This document shows positions 12,011 to 24,940 of a stretch of 64,000 nucleotides of DNA, piece after piece. Made by a program: the position numbers and the translations under genes. Location of the stretch: the NCBI GenBank assembly GCA_009823395.1, contig CM020513.1, positions 10,931,001 through 10,995,000 of the forward strand, written 5' to 3'. Position 1 is the stretch's first letter. Every line of letters starts with the position of its first letter. Below the pieces are notes generated by a model that was not told the DNA's origin, did not search any database, and saw nothing but the letters and a program-made list of their open reading frames with translations. The stretch comes from Thamnaconus septentrionalis (lineage: Eukaryota > Chordata > Actinopteri > Tetraodontiformes > Monacanthidae).

Positions 12011-15000
12011 CTCTCTTCAGTCATGCTCCTGTGCTGCTGCTGGGATAGTGGCAGCTTTCAAAATGTGCCACCAAAGCCATAGTTAGAGGAGTCTTGTTGT
12101 CTTTTCTGCAAATTATGTTTCCACATGTGGAGAAAAGAACGGGAGATAGAAAACATCCCTGTGGGACTCCTGAGATTAAAACAGTGTTGCAAAGGACTCA
12201 TTTTCTGTAATCAGTTTAATCCAATCCAAACTCAGGTGGTGGCAACAATATATATCCAGTATAAACTCATATTAAATGAAGTTGCGATCAGACAGAAGTT
12301 TAATTCTAAATGATCAGACAGCAAATAAAACAGATCTGATTCTCATTTCTGTTTTTTGTTTCAATTAAAATACCAAGAGAATTTTTGCTGCAATGTGGCA
12401 TTGTGTAAATTTATATGGTGAAGCATGGTGTGACGTTGATTCACACACATTTACCAACTCCAACAATGCAACAATGTAAGACACAACAATGGAAATCTAA
12501 CGGCGAGCCGTTTTCAAACAAGCTCTTAGCGCGACGGCCGGGGACAATCTCGACAATGTAAGGAGCGGAAGGTCGCGCAGGGGGTGCCTCGTCAGCAGAC
12601 CTGTCTATTGGCCAATATAATGGCGGTGTATGTGTTGTTGCGTGTAAAGGGTAGAAGCAGAGGGGCTTCTTTATGCGACACCTTGGCAGAGGCTGCTGAC
12701 ACCTTCAACAATATGGGAGTTGAGACAAATCCCAGTTGTTCCAGGCGCTGTAAAGGCTCCTCAACCCCCCATCCCGACCAACACGGACCCTTCCATAAAA
12801 ACTGTGAAAGCAAGACGGAATGTTGCATCTAAGAAAAAAAAAAAAGGTGTTTTTTTTCATAAGCCTTAAAATTTTTTTTTATCTGAACTCACATTTTGTT
12901 GCATTTTGTAGCAAGCCCAAAAACATGTAAAAAGACAGAAGAATGCTGAATATTAATGGAGAGTATAAAAGCCTAACAGGACTGAAAAAAAAAAAAAAAA
13001 AAATCCCCAAACCCCCCAAAACACCACTCTATGCAAAATAACAGCGCAGGAGCAAAGGGAATAATTAAAAGAGTTAGGCCAGGTTTCCCTCTGGTTTTCA
13101 AAAGGATTCTTTGATTAACAGCTTGTGTGCCGCTTTTAAAAGAGAAAGCGTAATGTGTTTTCCTGCCTGTGGTAAGCCGCGGCCTTTCCCTCTCTGCCCG
13201 ACTACACGGTGTCGATGTTTAACTGCGGGTGACTGTCACCTCCTTGCTCCAGCGGGGTGGGGTGGGGGTCTGCTTACACGTGTTGGAATCTGAAACCAGG
13301 CAGCAATAAACTAAACGCACCCCGTCAAAATGTTTGCCCTTCAATCAAACGCTCGGAGGATTTCACGACGGCTCACGTTCGCAATCAAGTCGCCTCCGAT
13401 TTGGGGGAGAGGGGCAGGGGTGGAGTGGGGTTCCAGCCTGCTGCTGATTTCAGCGAGTAATCCAGCCGTGATTTATAGAGGCACCCCCCGCTACTCCCTC
13501 ACACATCCCCGCCACACCCGGACAGGCGGAGCGCACGGCCAGCTCTAATGAAACACGTTGGCTCTGGATGTGATCTGAGGGGCTCAGATAGTTGCGCCAC
13601 GTGGAAAAGAGCATATGGATCGTTGAGCTCCTCTCCAACATTCCTGAACAATCTGGACAGGACATTGAGCGTTTTATCACCGCCGAGGACTCGGCAGTTA
13701 TCCTGCCGAAGCGTTCAGCCGAAGGTTCCCGGCAGGCTGGAGCATCCTATCTATCCTCAGGGGAGAGGAGAAGAAGAAGAAGAAAAAACAAAACAGCGAA
13801 AGTCCCTTTGCAGGTTGAAAGGACGCGGCGCGTTTTTGTAACTTCATCCGCAATCGTCGCTTCCAAAAACCCCTCCCGTAAAAATCAAAATTCGAAATAT
13901 GCTGATTTATTCCTGCCAAAAATGCAGAATCTCTCTCCGCCGCCTTCTTTTTTTCAACCACTCTGACAACGCGCGCCATGCGTGAGAAGCTCTCATCACC
14001 ATCACCATCACCATCGTCGTCCCGCTCCCTTTTACACGCGTGCGCCTCGCTCTGTATGCAAGCACGGGGGAGCCACTCCAATTAGCAAGGCGGCTAAAGA
14101 GCTCACTTGTTCTCCAAAAAAAAAAAGAAAATCCCCTGAGAAGATGTCATCAGTCCGCACTGCCCACCACCACCCCCGGATCCCGAACGATCGAGGTCTC
14201 TGCTTTGGTTCCTCACCGACCTGCGAAGCTCAAGTGATTTGCTGCCGCTGGAGTGATTTTAGGGAAAACAGAAGGGAGGTGGATTACTGGGCCACTGGAC
14301 GCCGTGTTTCAGACAGCATTCGTCTTGCTATCGGCCTCGGTACGAAGTCCCACGGTGAAAAGATCCATGTGCCCCCCTCCCCCACCCTCACCCTCTTACC
14401 CCCGCCCTCCCTGGGTTTCTGTTTCACGTTTCTGCACGTCACATCTTTTCATCTCGGTTACGGTTACACAACCCCGATCCCTCTTTCCCGAACCCCTCCC
14501 CGCCCTCTCTGCCCCCCGCATCATCACTCACCTGGCTGGACTGGAAAGAATCGCCAAGCACTGGAGATCCGGAGCGGCCGTACACGTAAATGCATACGTC
14601 TCTTTCCCGCAGACTCCAGCAGGTGTCACTCTAACCTGGGAGCTCCGCTGCGGACACACTGCTGCCGCTGTTTCCAGACCGGGGCTGGGAGCGCGTGGAG
14701 CTCGGAGGTGGGATTAGCCAATCAATCATTCAGTCATTGCTCTGCCTCCACCGCAAGAGAGTTCACCGGGGGTTCAAGCCTGCACCAGTAGAGGAGTGTG
14801 AAACCCAGTCTGCCTGCCACACTCTGCTGATCCCACGGCCTCAGGGGGAGGAAATGTTTTCTCTTTACCGCTCTGGAGGACGAAAAAAGAAAAAGAAAAA
14901 AAAGACCCTGCCTCGGTGTGTTTGTGCGTGTGAACCGAAAATGCTTGAGCTGATCATTTAAGCCACTTTGAGATAACGATCATTCAGGCTCTTTCGGTGG

Positions 15001-17952
15001 CTCAGGCATGCAGACCGTGAGAGCGTTCATCACGGTCGGGGAAATGGCCGAGGAGAGGGGTTTGTTTTGAGGCGCAACGGGAAAAGGAAGCGTTTGGATT
15101 TTCTCAGGGCCGGACGGGTTTTTCTGCTGCAAAAATGTGTCGTCGGCCGAGAGGGGGACGGCAGCGCAGCGGGTCGCAGGTTTTCAAGGACGAAAACCTT
15201 TTAGTTGGATGTTTGTTGTTTTGGTTTTTTTTTGCTGAGGGATAAAGTTGCACGCGTGGGTGTAATTGGCTGTTTGCCTCCACGTTTCAACTGCGGCGAC
15301 CTCTGTCATTTCCAATCTCGGTGCGGCTGCGCGGAAAAGCGAAGCTCTCGAAGCCGCGCGCACCTCGGGCGCTCCGCCGGCACGTAAATCTTCATCTATA
15401 TCGATAGCAGCTTGCATAACTTTCACCGCAGCTGAGGCTCCACAAACAGACAGGAATTTAAATGTTCTGGAAGCGGCTGCTCTCTCGCAGCCAGTTTCTG
15501 CTCCCCGTGCGTGCGTGCGTGCGCTCCGTGCACGGGTGCAACGGGGTTGTCTAATCATAGGAGCGAGTGCAAACAGTGCAAAAGGTAAAATAAACACGGC
15601 ACTTTCAGCAGCCGACTAAGTTGGATCAGAGGCCCTCGCTTCCTGCCAACCCGAAGCGGAGTTCTGATGTGGTGAAAGTTCGTCCCACAACAAAGGAGCT
15701 GAAAGTCTTCAGTTTGGCGTAAACAAGACACGCTGTGCCGAGTCCCGCCTGCAAATGAGCCTTTTTTTGCCGAGGCGCTGAACAGCGCTTAGGAGATAAC
15801 GGAAGGGAGCAGCGGGCCCCGGCGTCACTTCCCTTATCGGGTCGTGCCATCGAATGTGCGGTTTTTCCGTGCTAATTTTCGATTTGCAACGCGTGTGAGA
15901 ATTTTCTTCTCTCTCGCAGAGACGTTTCTCAGACGTCTCGCCATTGCTCTTTTTTTGTTTGTGGTCTGGTCGTGCTATGCTTATAACATAGACCCATAAA
16001 GAACCACCCGCCCCCACCCCAAAAATATACACACAAACACACACACACACCTGGAGGCTTTGTCTGACATGTGACACCAATCCTCACCCCCACCCCCTCC
16101 GCCACCACCACCACCATCAAACTGTCATGCAGGTTCGATTTCTTCCTCTGGGGTCGAAAAAACCCGATAAGTGACGCAAGGATCAACATAGCGTTCACCT
16201 GCTAAACACCCAGTGTGTCGCTCGCTGGGAGAAAAGCTTTAGAAATTCTAAAAAAAGAATGCAGAAGATAAGACGGCGTGTCAAAGTGCGTTGGAATGAG
16301 CGGCGGCGGCGTCGATGGGACGGAGACACGACGAGCTCGTTCCTCTCCTCGTTCCCCTCGAGTGACGGTTAAAAAACCGCTGTGGTATTTTGAGCATCTT
16401 GGGGCGAAAACGTCCAGAGAACTTCGACTCAAACGGCGAGATCCTTCGCAAGCCTTGCACGGCCGCCATTCGACAACCTCCGTTCGGAAAGTGCCGTCAT
16501 CGGTTCTTCCCGTTTGGATCCCGTAACCAAACTGTTGGCTCTGAGAAAAACCAGGAAGCAACTGCTTCTTAAAAAAAAAAAAAAAAAAAAAAAAACCAGG
16601 AGGGAAAACAAAGCAACAGGAAGTTCTGCTGCTGCAGCAGAAGTGTTTTTTGTTTTTTTTCCATTAAACTAGGAGATAAAATCTTGGTGCTGAAGACTTT
16701 ATTGTTGCACACCTCGTGTTTTGCTTTACTCCAGACTCTCTGTGTGGCACTGTTGTGCTTCGGGCTCCTCAGTGGGACAGTGACAGTGGCCCTCACACCA
16801 GTAGACAGCGCCTCACTGTTGTGACTAGACAAAATACGACTGGGCGGCTGAGCAAACTGTTTGCCCAATCAGCAGATTTACAATCAAGGTGATTGGACAA
16901 TACTTCGTCCAAAGTCATACTTGTGGGTCCACCTGTCAAAAATGTTTTAAATATCTGCGACCGTATTATTTTGACAAACCTGTATCTCCAAAGAGAGTGA
17001 CAGGTATATCCCCCATATTAGAGCAAATCCCAGTTCTTATCCGAGCACTTTGCTATTTCTGTCTGTGTCATCAACTTTGCGGCCACTTGGCAGCTGTTAA
17101 TAACCATCGCCAAGCGCTGGTTACGTCACTGAGGATTTCCGCTTGTTATTCAAAATAATACTTAGTCATTGTTTCTCAGGATGAGCTTGGGCAAAAAAAA
17201 GGAAGTTTTGATCTTGCGTGATTCAAGTTGACTGGATCAGCACTGCCAGATTTGGCCAGTAAAAGGCCTTTACTTTTAGTTTAAAGTACCCTTGATAAGT
17301 CATTTTTAGGATTTTGCTGGTCCCTTGATAAACCATCAACCAAAGACCGCGAGCCTCTTCCCAAAACTTTCACTCAAAGACAAAAACACTCAGTGCCAAT
17401 CAACAAATTCAAGCATTTATTTCCCATCTGGCCTGGAAAACTCAGCCTTGTCGAGGCCGAACGTGTTTACCCACCACGGGGAAGAGCCACCGAGGAGGAG
17501 GCTGGGTTTGATTGACGTGGACAAACCCACCGGCACCCCGACGTGGAATGCATTTAGAAATCAATTACATCCTTGGTGAAAACAGAAACGGCGCTCGGAG
17601 GAACACTCTCATCTGGTGGAGGCTCTTGGAAAGGAGTGGGAGAGGCAACGTCTTGTTTTTTGTTGCCAATGATTTCCTTTTAGCTCGGCTGATACGTGAA
17701 GTGTAGCGTTCACTGCAGGCCGCCCTTGCACTCCTTTGCACTCAGACAGCACGTGACGCCCTCTCCTCTCCTCCGTTTGTCTCATGCAGATCAGATGAGT
17801 TGGCTCGTCTCCAAAGCAACTTGTCAATTATTTGTTCCTGCCGCCTTTTGTCTGAGCGGCTGGCGGAGTTTCTCGCCCTTCCCGCCCGTGACAACCACCC
17901 CCCCCCCCCCGAGCCTGCCCTGTCCTCTGCAACCCTGTGTCAATGTGTAACC

Positions 17953-18266
17953 CAGGCGTGGGCAAACTACAGCCCGGGGCCTTATGCGGCCCGGTAAGCT
18001 TTTTAATCCGGCCAGTAAGTCATCAATTCGCTGTTTTTCATCCATTTTGTCAGTGTTTTAAGAGTCATTTCAATAAAGAGCTAAATACCGTTGGGACTTC
18101 AAAGACATAGAGATATTGTTGCAACACTTTTATTCATTTTCAATTGACATGTATCCTATGATATATATTTTTTCTCTCTATCCATCTGCTGCTGCTAAAA
18201 CCCTCCCATGTCACTTTTTTAAAACCAATTGTGGCCCACCAGCCCAAAGGTTTGCCCACCACACTG
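17953..18266. mobile_element. hAT MITE with perfect 8-bp target duplication
   Basis: Terminal inverted repeats begin CAGGCGTGGGCAAACTAC and end TTTGCCCACCACACTG. The element is flanked by identical 8-bp direct repeats GTGTAACC (17945-17952 and 18267-18274). Eight-base target duplications and CAG...CTG termini are diagnostic of hAT transposons. At 314 bp it is far too short to encode transposase, so it is non-autonomous. The perfect duplication suggests a fairly recent insertion. A sister copy lies about 1.5 kb downstream (19477-19846) and a truncated one at 61610. Confidence 0.9.
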
Positions 18267-19476
18267 GTGTAACCGCTGAGGAGGCCGCAGCGAGAGAGGC
18301 TAGCATGAGGAAGGGACGCGGAACAGCCCACGCCAGCAGTTTTGCTGAGCGTCCAATTTATATATAAATATATTAAAAACGATAGGGGCCGAGGAGTTAT
18401 TTGGTGCGCTCCCCCGGTTTTTATAAGGCATGACAAACGGCTCGATTGTTGAGCTGCGCGCAGCGGCGCGTGTGAAACATATGGGATAATCATTCACGGC
18501 TTTTGGGTGGTAATTTATACGGCTTGTTTGCCGGCTGGGAATGCAAAAAAACATACAGCGGCTCAATCAAAGAGACAGCCTCTGCCAAATTCATCGTTAG
18601 ACAAATCCAAATTCTGTTTACTCTGAGGCCGAGATGCCTGGTTGCGGGAAAAAACAAAACAAAAACACAAACACAAAAAAACAGCTTTTCACACGCGGGA
18701 GCGACATCACACCTGCACACGCCAACGAAAAAAAAAACCAACAACCTGCGGAAAGGACCTCTGCACAGAGCGAGGGAGGGGAAAAAAACAGCTTTTGTGT
18801 AGGAGAGTTGTCACTCACATGTTGCCCCCCCCACCCTCTCTCTCTCTCTCTCTCTTTTTCCCTCATCACCGCCGGTTTTATTTCCTCTTAAAATGCGGCC
18901 TCGCAAAGCGTGTTTCAGGCAGATAGACGGTTTAATGAACACTCCGGCATATAAGTGGGGGAGGAAAGCGGAGGGGGGGTGGGGCCTCTCTCTGAGTTAA
19001 TTATGAAGCTTAATTGTCATTGAGAGGAAGCTCATTAAAATAATCAAGCCGCGTAATGCCGGAGCTGGAACGCGGCGATGACCCCGGCTTCGCGACCGTC
19101 CTCACGCGGCACTAAACAAGCCCGTAATAAACACACCTAGCTTCACAGGCCCCCGCCGCCGTCCTCTCGCCGCCGTCCTCTCGCCGCCGCTCTTAAGACG
19201 GGTTGTTATTACTCATTAATTTACACATCCCAGCATCACTCACTCGCAGAGAGACTCGAGATCCCTGACTCGTTCCGAAACGGCACAGTCAACCGTGTTG
19301 TGAAATGTACGCATGATTGTAGTTATATCTGATTTTTTTTTTTTTTATTCCATAGTTGTTGAGTCTCGTCTTCCCTTATGAGTTCATTCTAAATGGTCGA
19401 ATGATGCTAAAAATATATATATATATGTATAAAAATTTGAAAGTGCAAACTACATGTCGTAATGCAAGGTTTAGCC

Positions 19477-19846
19477 CAGATGTGGGCAAACTATGGCCCA
19501 GGGACCATATGTGGCCTGTTGAGCTTTTTAATCCGGCCCGTTGAAGTTGAAGAATTTATATTGATAGTGAGTAAGTCATAAAATAGCTGCATTTCATCCA
19601 TTTTTTCAGTGTTTTAAGAGTCATTTCAAAAAAGAGCTAAGCACAGTACAGTGGGGCTTTAAAGCCACTGATTTTGTTGGAATGCATTCAGTTTTAAGTG
19701 ACATTAAAACACATGTCTTCTACATATCCCATGATATATGCTGTTTCTCCCATGAGGTGAGTCACCAAACCTCTCCATCCATCCGCTCCTGCTCCAACAC
19801 CTCTGTCAAATTTTAGTCAAAACGTCCAATAGTTTGCCCACCCCTG
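19477..19846. mobile_element. hAT MITE, second copy, perfect 8-bp target duplication
   Basis: Same family and orientation as 17953-18266. The left end is CAGATGTGGGCAAACTATGG and the right end AGTTTGCCCACCCCTG. Direct repeats GTTTAGCC flank it exactly (19469-19476 and 19847-19854). Internal blocks shared with the first copy include GAGCTTTTTAATCCGGCC-G, TCAGTGTTTTAAGAGTCATTT and AAGAGCTAA. It is non-autonomous (370 bp, no coding capacity). The two duplications differ, so the copies inserted independently rather than by local duplication. Confidence 0.9.
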
Positions 19847-20978
19847 GTTTAGCCTGAGTTAGTTTCCACAGCATTGCATCGCTGTCACCTTTGGTTTTAT
19901 TCATTCTCGTTTTCTTTGGAAGCCACGCTCCTTTTTCCTGGAGGAAAAGTTCCGCACCGGGCAGCATTCTTCACAAAATCTGCAAGAATTCTCAGGATTC
20001 TAACTTCATCTCATAATCCACGACTCACTGATGATCTCAGCGGTCTGACCTCGGCATCTTGAAGCGCAACGCCCCAGGAATTAAAGCTGTTTCTTTCAAT
20101 CTCGGGAGGGTAAAATTGAATCAATAAAAAAATACATCAAGAATTCATCAAAATTGCAACTATTTTATAGTCTTTTTATTTTTGTCGTAGAGGATGTACC
20201 GCTTTTTATACAGAATGGAAAATTCACTGAGTAACATCCCCGCCCCCCCCGTTTCCCTCCAGCATCACTTCAGTCAAGGCTACCAAACAACAACAGTGAC
20301 AGTGTGAGGGTCACTGCACATCAACTTCAGACTATGTGCAGCTTTAAAAATGTTCGGCTTGCCGCAAAAATGGAACGTTTTCTTCTCTTCCTACGAAGTT
20401 TTCTGGTAGTTTGGGTTGGCGCAGGAAAAACACTTTAAAGGAAACGCGTTTCAACCTCCAACCAAAGAGTGAAGCCACACTTTGATCCTCAGAAGTTGAA
20501 AGTGTGAATGGACGCGAACGGCGGACTTCAATGCCGTGCCCTTGATTCCAACGCATCCTGCAACTGAAGGTGGCCCTTTTTCTTTTTCTTGAAATGAAAA
20601 GCAATTAGCCCTCGCATCCCATCGCGTCTGCTTATTTTCTTATTTCATTTTTTTTTTTCCCTTGAACAAAACGCCACAGAGGTGAAAGTGAGCGAGAAAA
20701 AAAAAGCTGCCTCTCCCATGGAAATGTCCACTTAATGGTCATCAGCCTTCTATTCCCCCGGATCATGAGGTAATAATTGGACCTGGGGGTTTGCGGCGCG
20801 GCGGAGCACGAGAGCTGGAACACTTGGCTTCTCACCGCCGTGCCGGAGGTCAGAGGTCAGCGGCAGCCGCGGGTGCCGGGAGTTCATGTTTACGGTTGGT
20901 GGGGAGTACAGCGGAGGGCAGATGAACGCGCCGAGGGTTGAGGGGAGGGTGTTTATTTAGAAAGGACCACCTACACGT

Positions 20979-21017
20979 CTCTCTCTCTCTCTCTCTCTCT
21001 CTCTATGTCTCTCTCTC
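20979..21017. repeat. (CT)n microsatellite
   Basis: CT run interrupted once by ATGT near 21005. The reverse-strand open frames across it (Arg-Glu repeats) are artefacts. Confidence 0.9.
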
Positions 21018-21984
21018 GGCCGTTGAAAGCCGTAGAGAGGGAAAACGGCGGCCGGCGAATGACGCACGTGCGTGAGCGGGGGGCAAATAGTGCGTAATGA
21101 CAGAGCTGAAACGTTTCCCTCTCCATGCTGCTTCGCCAAAATTCAAACAGTTCTTTATTTATTTTTGCGCCGCCGATGCGGCCGCGCGCACTCACCGGAT
21201 TTATCTTCCCGTGCCGAACTCTGTGCGGTGAAACCGTGTGTGTCTGTGCGCGCGCGCGCGTGTGTGTGTTCTGCCTCGGCAACACAAACAGCAGCGTCCA
21301 AGCGCTCGCCGTCTCTGTAATTACCGGGGGTTTTTAATTCCATCTGCTGCACATGGTCCGTGTTTCTCTGCTCACACGTAATAACAGTTTATAGTCTTTA
21401 CTCGCTGGAGCGCGGTGTCTCATAACAGGGACCGAAAAACAAACCTTTACAAGGAGGTTGTTGTTGCAGGTGAGACGGGGAAGGTCCCGAGAACACAGGG
21501 AGGGAGGGGGAGAGGGAAAAAAAGAGGAAAGTCGGCTTCAGATGTTCTGCAGTTTTTAATAGACGATGCGTAAAAGCCAAAAATGTCAATTTTTAGTTTT
21601 GATATCAACAGAATTTAAAAAGGAAGTGTTTTGTTTTAGGCCTGCTGAAAGTATATCTTTATGAGATTATTACTCAGAAGATGAAAATAATGCATACTGA
21701 TAGCTGTATTAAGCCAAGTTTAATAATAAACAAACAAATGAGCAGGACATTTAAGAAATCAATGAATAGAATAAAGGCTATTATTAAAAACTTAAAATCA
21801 GTTTTATGTCAATGTGTGTAAATCACTGCCAAAAAAAAAAACAGTAGCTGTATTTATTTACAGTTTACTCCAGTGCATTAAGATGTTAGTTGTTCCTTTC
21901 AGAGCTTGTACATTGTGTAACCACCTGCACAATGACAGCATGTGTGTAATCATCACTCACTCAGTCTAATAAGATTTGCTTGAA

Positions 21985-22033
<49 letters not shown>
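21985..22033. repeat. (TG)n microsatellite
   Basis: About 24 TG units with one early CG interruption at 21991. Confidence 0.95.
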
Positions 22034-22036
<3 letters not shown>

Positions 22037-24343
22037 GGGGGCATTTTAATCTAATAGAAAACTCCACTGGACCATCTGTTTGTCAGTCTCTCCATTGAAT
22101 ACGGATGTTTTTCTGTCCGTCTTGATTACTGCCGTCGGTTTGCACGTCTGTGTGAAGAGTCGCAGTCAGCGGTGAACACAGTCTTGTGTGACTTTGAGAA
22201 TAAATTGTGGATACAATTTAATGCGTGCAGCTTTGTTTCCGCTCTTAATATTGTCTTCAAAAAAATCAAGCGCTAGCTCGAAGGAATTTGTTATTGGATA
22301 ATTACATTTTCTTTTAAAGGAAAAACATATTTGTTTCTCATTTAGCCTTTGTTTTAATTGAACATGATATCATTTCGGAAGGGACGCGGCTTTGAGAATT
22401 GGTTTTGACGCGATAAACCTGGTGTTTCAGGTTAGAATTAGAGCATGACAACAGAAACGATTGCTTGGTTTTCATATTTTGGGTCGTTTGTCCTGAGGGC
22501 TGCTGGCAAGCGAGGCTGGTTGAATAAGAGCCGCCGGTTCAGCCAAAACTCACAATGAACAATAAATTACCATGGCCTTTTACTTTCTCCTTGTCATTAG
22601 GCTGCCACCTGCAGTGCCAGTTTGTGTCAAAAGTAAACACTCATTATTTAGTCCAACACTTTGTACGAAAAGTCAGAGAAAAGTCCACATTTTTTCGGAG
22701 TAGCAGCCGCAAGAAATGTGTTCAGCTTGAACAGGATTGGAAGGTTGAAAATGTTTTGAAAAGTTTTGCACACCGACCTTTAATAAACTAGTCAGCAGAC
22801 TTCATGTATGTTTCATTTTTTGTTTTATCATGCCGACGGGAGAATGCTGCAACACCAAAGAAACCCAGCTTTGAAATTTTAATACATTTTCTTTAGAAAA
22901 CATCTTGACCTGTGGAAACTACCAAGATTCTGCAGCCTACGTATTGCATTTTCTTTTTTTCTTTTCTTTTTTTTTACAGGCAACACGCAAGTGAATCAAA
23001 TTAATTGCCGTCTGCTCCAAACTGGCGACCGCTGAAATGTTGTCATTGAAACGACACAAATTTCTGCTGTCAGCAGTTATGCAAGGTGATTGTGTTGCAG
23101 CTACAAACAACACAGAGCACAGTGCATAAAAATGCACCGCCGCTTGTTTGCACCTGCCCCTGCAGCTTTTAAAGCGCTACTTTGATGCTCGTCACGAAGT
23201 TACGTCACCCCCCCCCCTCCCCCCCCCTCCACCCCCCACTTGGCAGCGCGGCGGTCAGCTCCGTCTGAAGCAGGCTGCAGGCGCTGTGACATATATGATG
23301 AGAACGAGAACTTGCATAACTCCTCTCTGTATAGTTCAGATGCATTAGTGCGCGTGCAGTCCGCTGCATTTGGGTCATGCACTCGGTTCTTAGTTTACAT
23401 TTCTCTGTGCTGCACCAAACTACTTTAGCACCTGCTTTGTACTGACTGACGTTCACGCATCCTAGTTGAGGCTTTGGATAAATTGCTCTGTTCTTGTGCA
23501 CAGCTGCGCTCCGGCCACATGTCCTGGTGGGCATGTTTAATTTAGAGGCCGCTGCGTTCAACCGCTGTGTGAGTGCAGTTTAGGGGTCGCTGGTAAATGA
23601 CAGATTACTCACATTTGTGTGAGCCTGTGTAATCCGATTCCGCTCCAGTTCATTCTGTGCAAATCTCGTGTCGTCATACTGTAGCCGACTGTAGAGAGAG
23701 AGAGACGCTTCAGCCTTGGACAGACGCGACCAAAGGCACCCAGATTAATCGATTCTCCCATTCAGTAGATGGGTAGATTACCTGATTACTAACACAGTTT
23801 TGAATTTAGTTAGTTTTTTTTTTTATACTGTTATTCAGTTTTTCTTCGAAGATATTTCATGGAAATTATAGTATTTCAGTTTAAACTAACGTTAAGAATG
23901 TTTATAAGTATTTAAAATAATCATGGTGATAAACAATAATTGCTGTCAGAATAGCAATTGGTTTTTTAAATAGTTGATCATTAAAAAAATATTGTTCATT
24001 AGAACAATCACATTAATATGTGCTTTTTAAACAGTTCTGCTGAAGTAAAAGTGTAATTCTGAATATAAGCATGCGTATATCATCAAAGAATGTGGTTTGA
24101 AACAAATACACAAAATAACCTAAAAACTAATTTTCAATGTATGGCATTTTTCTTTATTTATTTGCGTCTTCTTGTTTACGTGTGTGTGTTTTTTTCTCGT
24201 TTAATTTTATTCCATCTCTTTGAATTTCATGATAGTTTGGTCCCTACACATTAAAATTATTCTTTCTGCATGTTTTTGTGCAGAAGGCTTTTTCCCCCTT
24301 TTTTTTTTATTTTATTTTTTTTACTGTTGATAAAGCCACGACC

Positions 24344-24345
<2 letters not shown>

Positions 24346-24399
<54 letters not shown>
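24346..24399. repeat. (GA)27 tract just upstream of the hipk2 leader
   Basis: Uninterrupted GA dinucleotides immediately before the CpG-rich probable 5' leader of hipk2. GA/CT tracts near vertebrate promoters can bind GA-recognising factors or form triplexes, but nothing here shows function. The position about 520-580 bp upstream of the start codon is the only reason to note it. Confidence 0.95.
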
Positions 24400-24400
<1 letters not shown>

Positions 24401-24921
24401 GCGCCTCCCCGTCGCCCCGCATCGACTCGCTCGGCGATCGACTCGCTCACTGTACGCCGCCAAACTCGCTGCGCTCTGACCACTGCAACTTTTGCCGAGA
24501 CTCCTCACTCCACAGACATGTCGCACAATAGCTGAACTAAGAGGAGCCGCCGGAGGAGGAGGAAAAACAGAGCCCGTGACCGCGGCTCATCACCGGGAAC
24601 CTCCGGAGGGGAACACAAGGAAACCACGCCGCGGTGTTATTTTTGTTTATTTTTTTGTTGTTGTTGGGATTATCATCAACTCGGCCTCTCTTTCTGTCGC
24701 CGATTTAAAAAAAAAAAAAAAAAAAAACCAACCCAAACAAACCATCGAAACGCCTGGATATGAATGATGAGCCTCCCCGTCACTAATGAACCGGGCCAGT
24801 AATGCAGGAGACCGCGGCGACTCTCTCATCAGCAGCGTTTCAAGATGGCAGATTTTCATTGAGTTCTGACAAGAAACATCGCTTTTATTCTCTGCCATGA
24901 ATAACAGAAACCCTTGCACCG
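24400..24921 (+). promoter_or_regulatory. Probable hipk2 promoter-proximal region and 5' leader
   Basis: This CpG-containing stretch precedes the first hipk2 start codon. No TATA box is evident and the transcription start cannot be located from sequence alone. If transcribed, it contains several upstream ATGs. ATG 24518-24520 opens MSHNS-stop (ends 24535). ATG 24760-24762 opens an eight-codon frame ending in TAA at 24784-24786. ATG 24845-24847 opens MADFH-stop (ends 24862). ATG 24897-24899 opens a frame that overlaps the main start. An A-run at about 24707-24727 interrupts the region. The leader extent is inference; a transcript 5' end would settle it. Confidence 0.5.
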
Positions 24922-24940
24922 ATGGCCCCTGTATACGACG
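24897..24940 (+). promoter_or_regulatory. Upstream ORF overlapping the hipk2 start codon (exon 1 part)
   Basis: ATG at 24897 lies 25 bases before the hipk2 ATG in another frame, with G at -3 and A at +4. It reads MNNRNPCTDGPCIRR across the exon junction. After splicing to 43282 it continues out of frame (YGLASASV...) to a TAG at 43340-43342, giving a 34-codon peptide that overlaps both possible hipk2 starts. A ribosome starting here would pass the main ATG, so this frame could reduce kinase synthesis by requiring leaky scanning. The open frame is seen directly; its use is inference. Confidence 0.45.
24922..24940 (+). CDS. hipk2: hipk2 coding exon 1 (MAPVYD + first base of Gly)
   Basis: This 19-base coding segment encodes MAPVYD plus the G of a split glycine codon and is followed directly by a consensus donor, GTAAGA, at 24941. 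Mammalian HIPK2 begins MAPVYEG and then continues [18 protein letters not shown]. Here exon 2 supplies GT-ATG, restoring MAPVYDG-MASQVQ exactly (phase 1 junction). That agreement across an 18.3-kb gap is the main evidence for the exon. The start context has C at -3 and G at +4, weaker than the second in-frame ATG at 43284, which after splicing has G at -3 and G at +4. Both starts may therefore be used, giving proteins that differ by seven residues. Confidence 0.9.

Larger units (their letters stand above)
1..24300. other. Upstream intergenic region of hipk2, no gene recognised
   Basis: No open frame here resembles a known protein. The frames are short, mostly low-complexity, and overlap on both strands, as expected by chance in GC-rich DNA. 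What can be supported are dispersed repeats (a hAT remnant near 1.4-1.95 kb, a related pair at 3.9 and 11.7 kb, two complete hAT MITEs at 17.95 and 19.48 kb) and microsatellites. The rest (roughly 2-3.9, 5.4-11.4, 12-17.9 and 20-24.3 kb) is unique-looking DNA in which I see no gene. It could contain non-coding regulatory elements, but these cannot be recognised without cross-species alignment. Untranslated exons of a neighbouring gene also cannot be excluded. Confidence 0.6.

Noticed and set aside
13982..14791. 269-codon forward open frame with an early polyhistidine
   Set aside because: Low-complexity composition, competing frames of similar length, no family resemblance; the His run comes from a CAC/CAT repeat.
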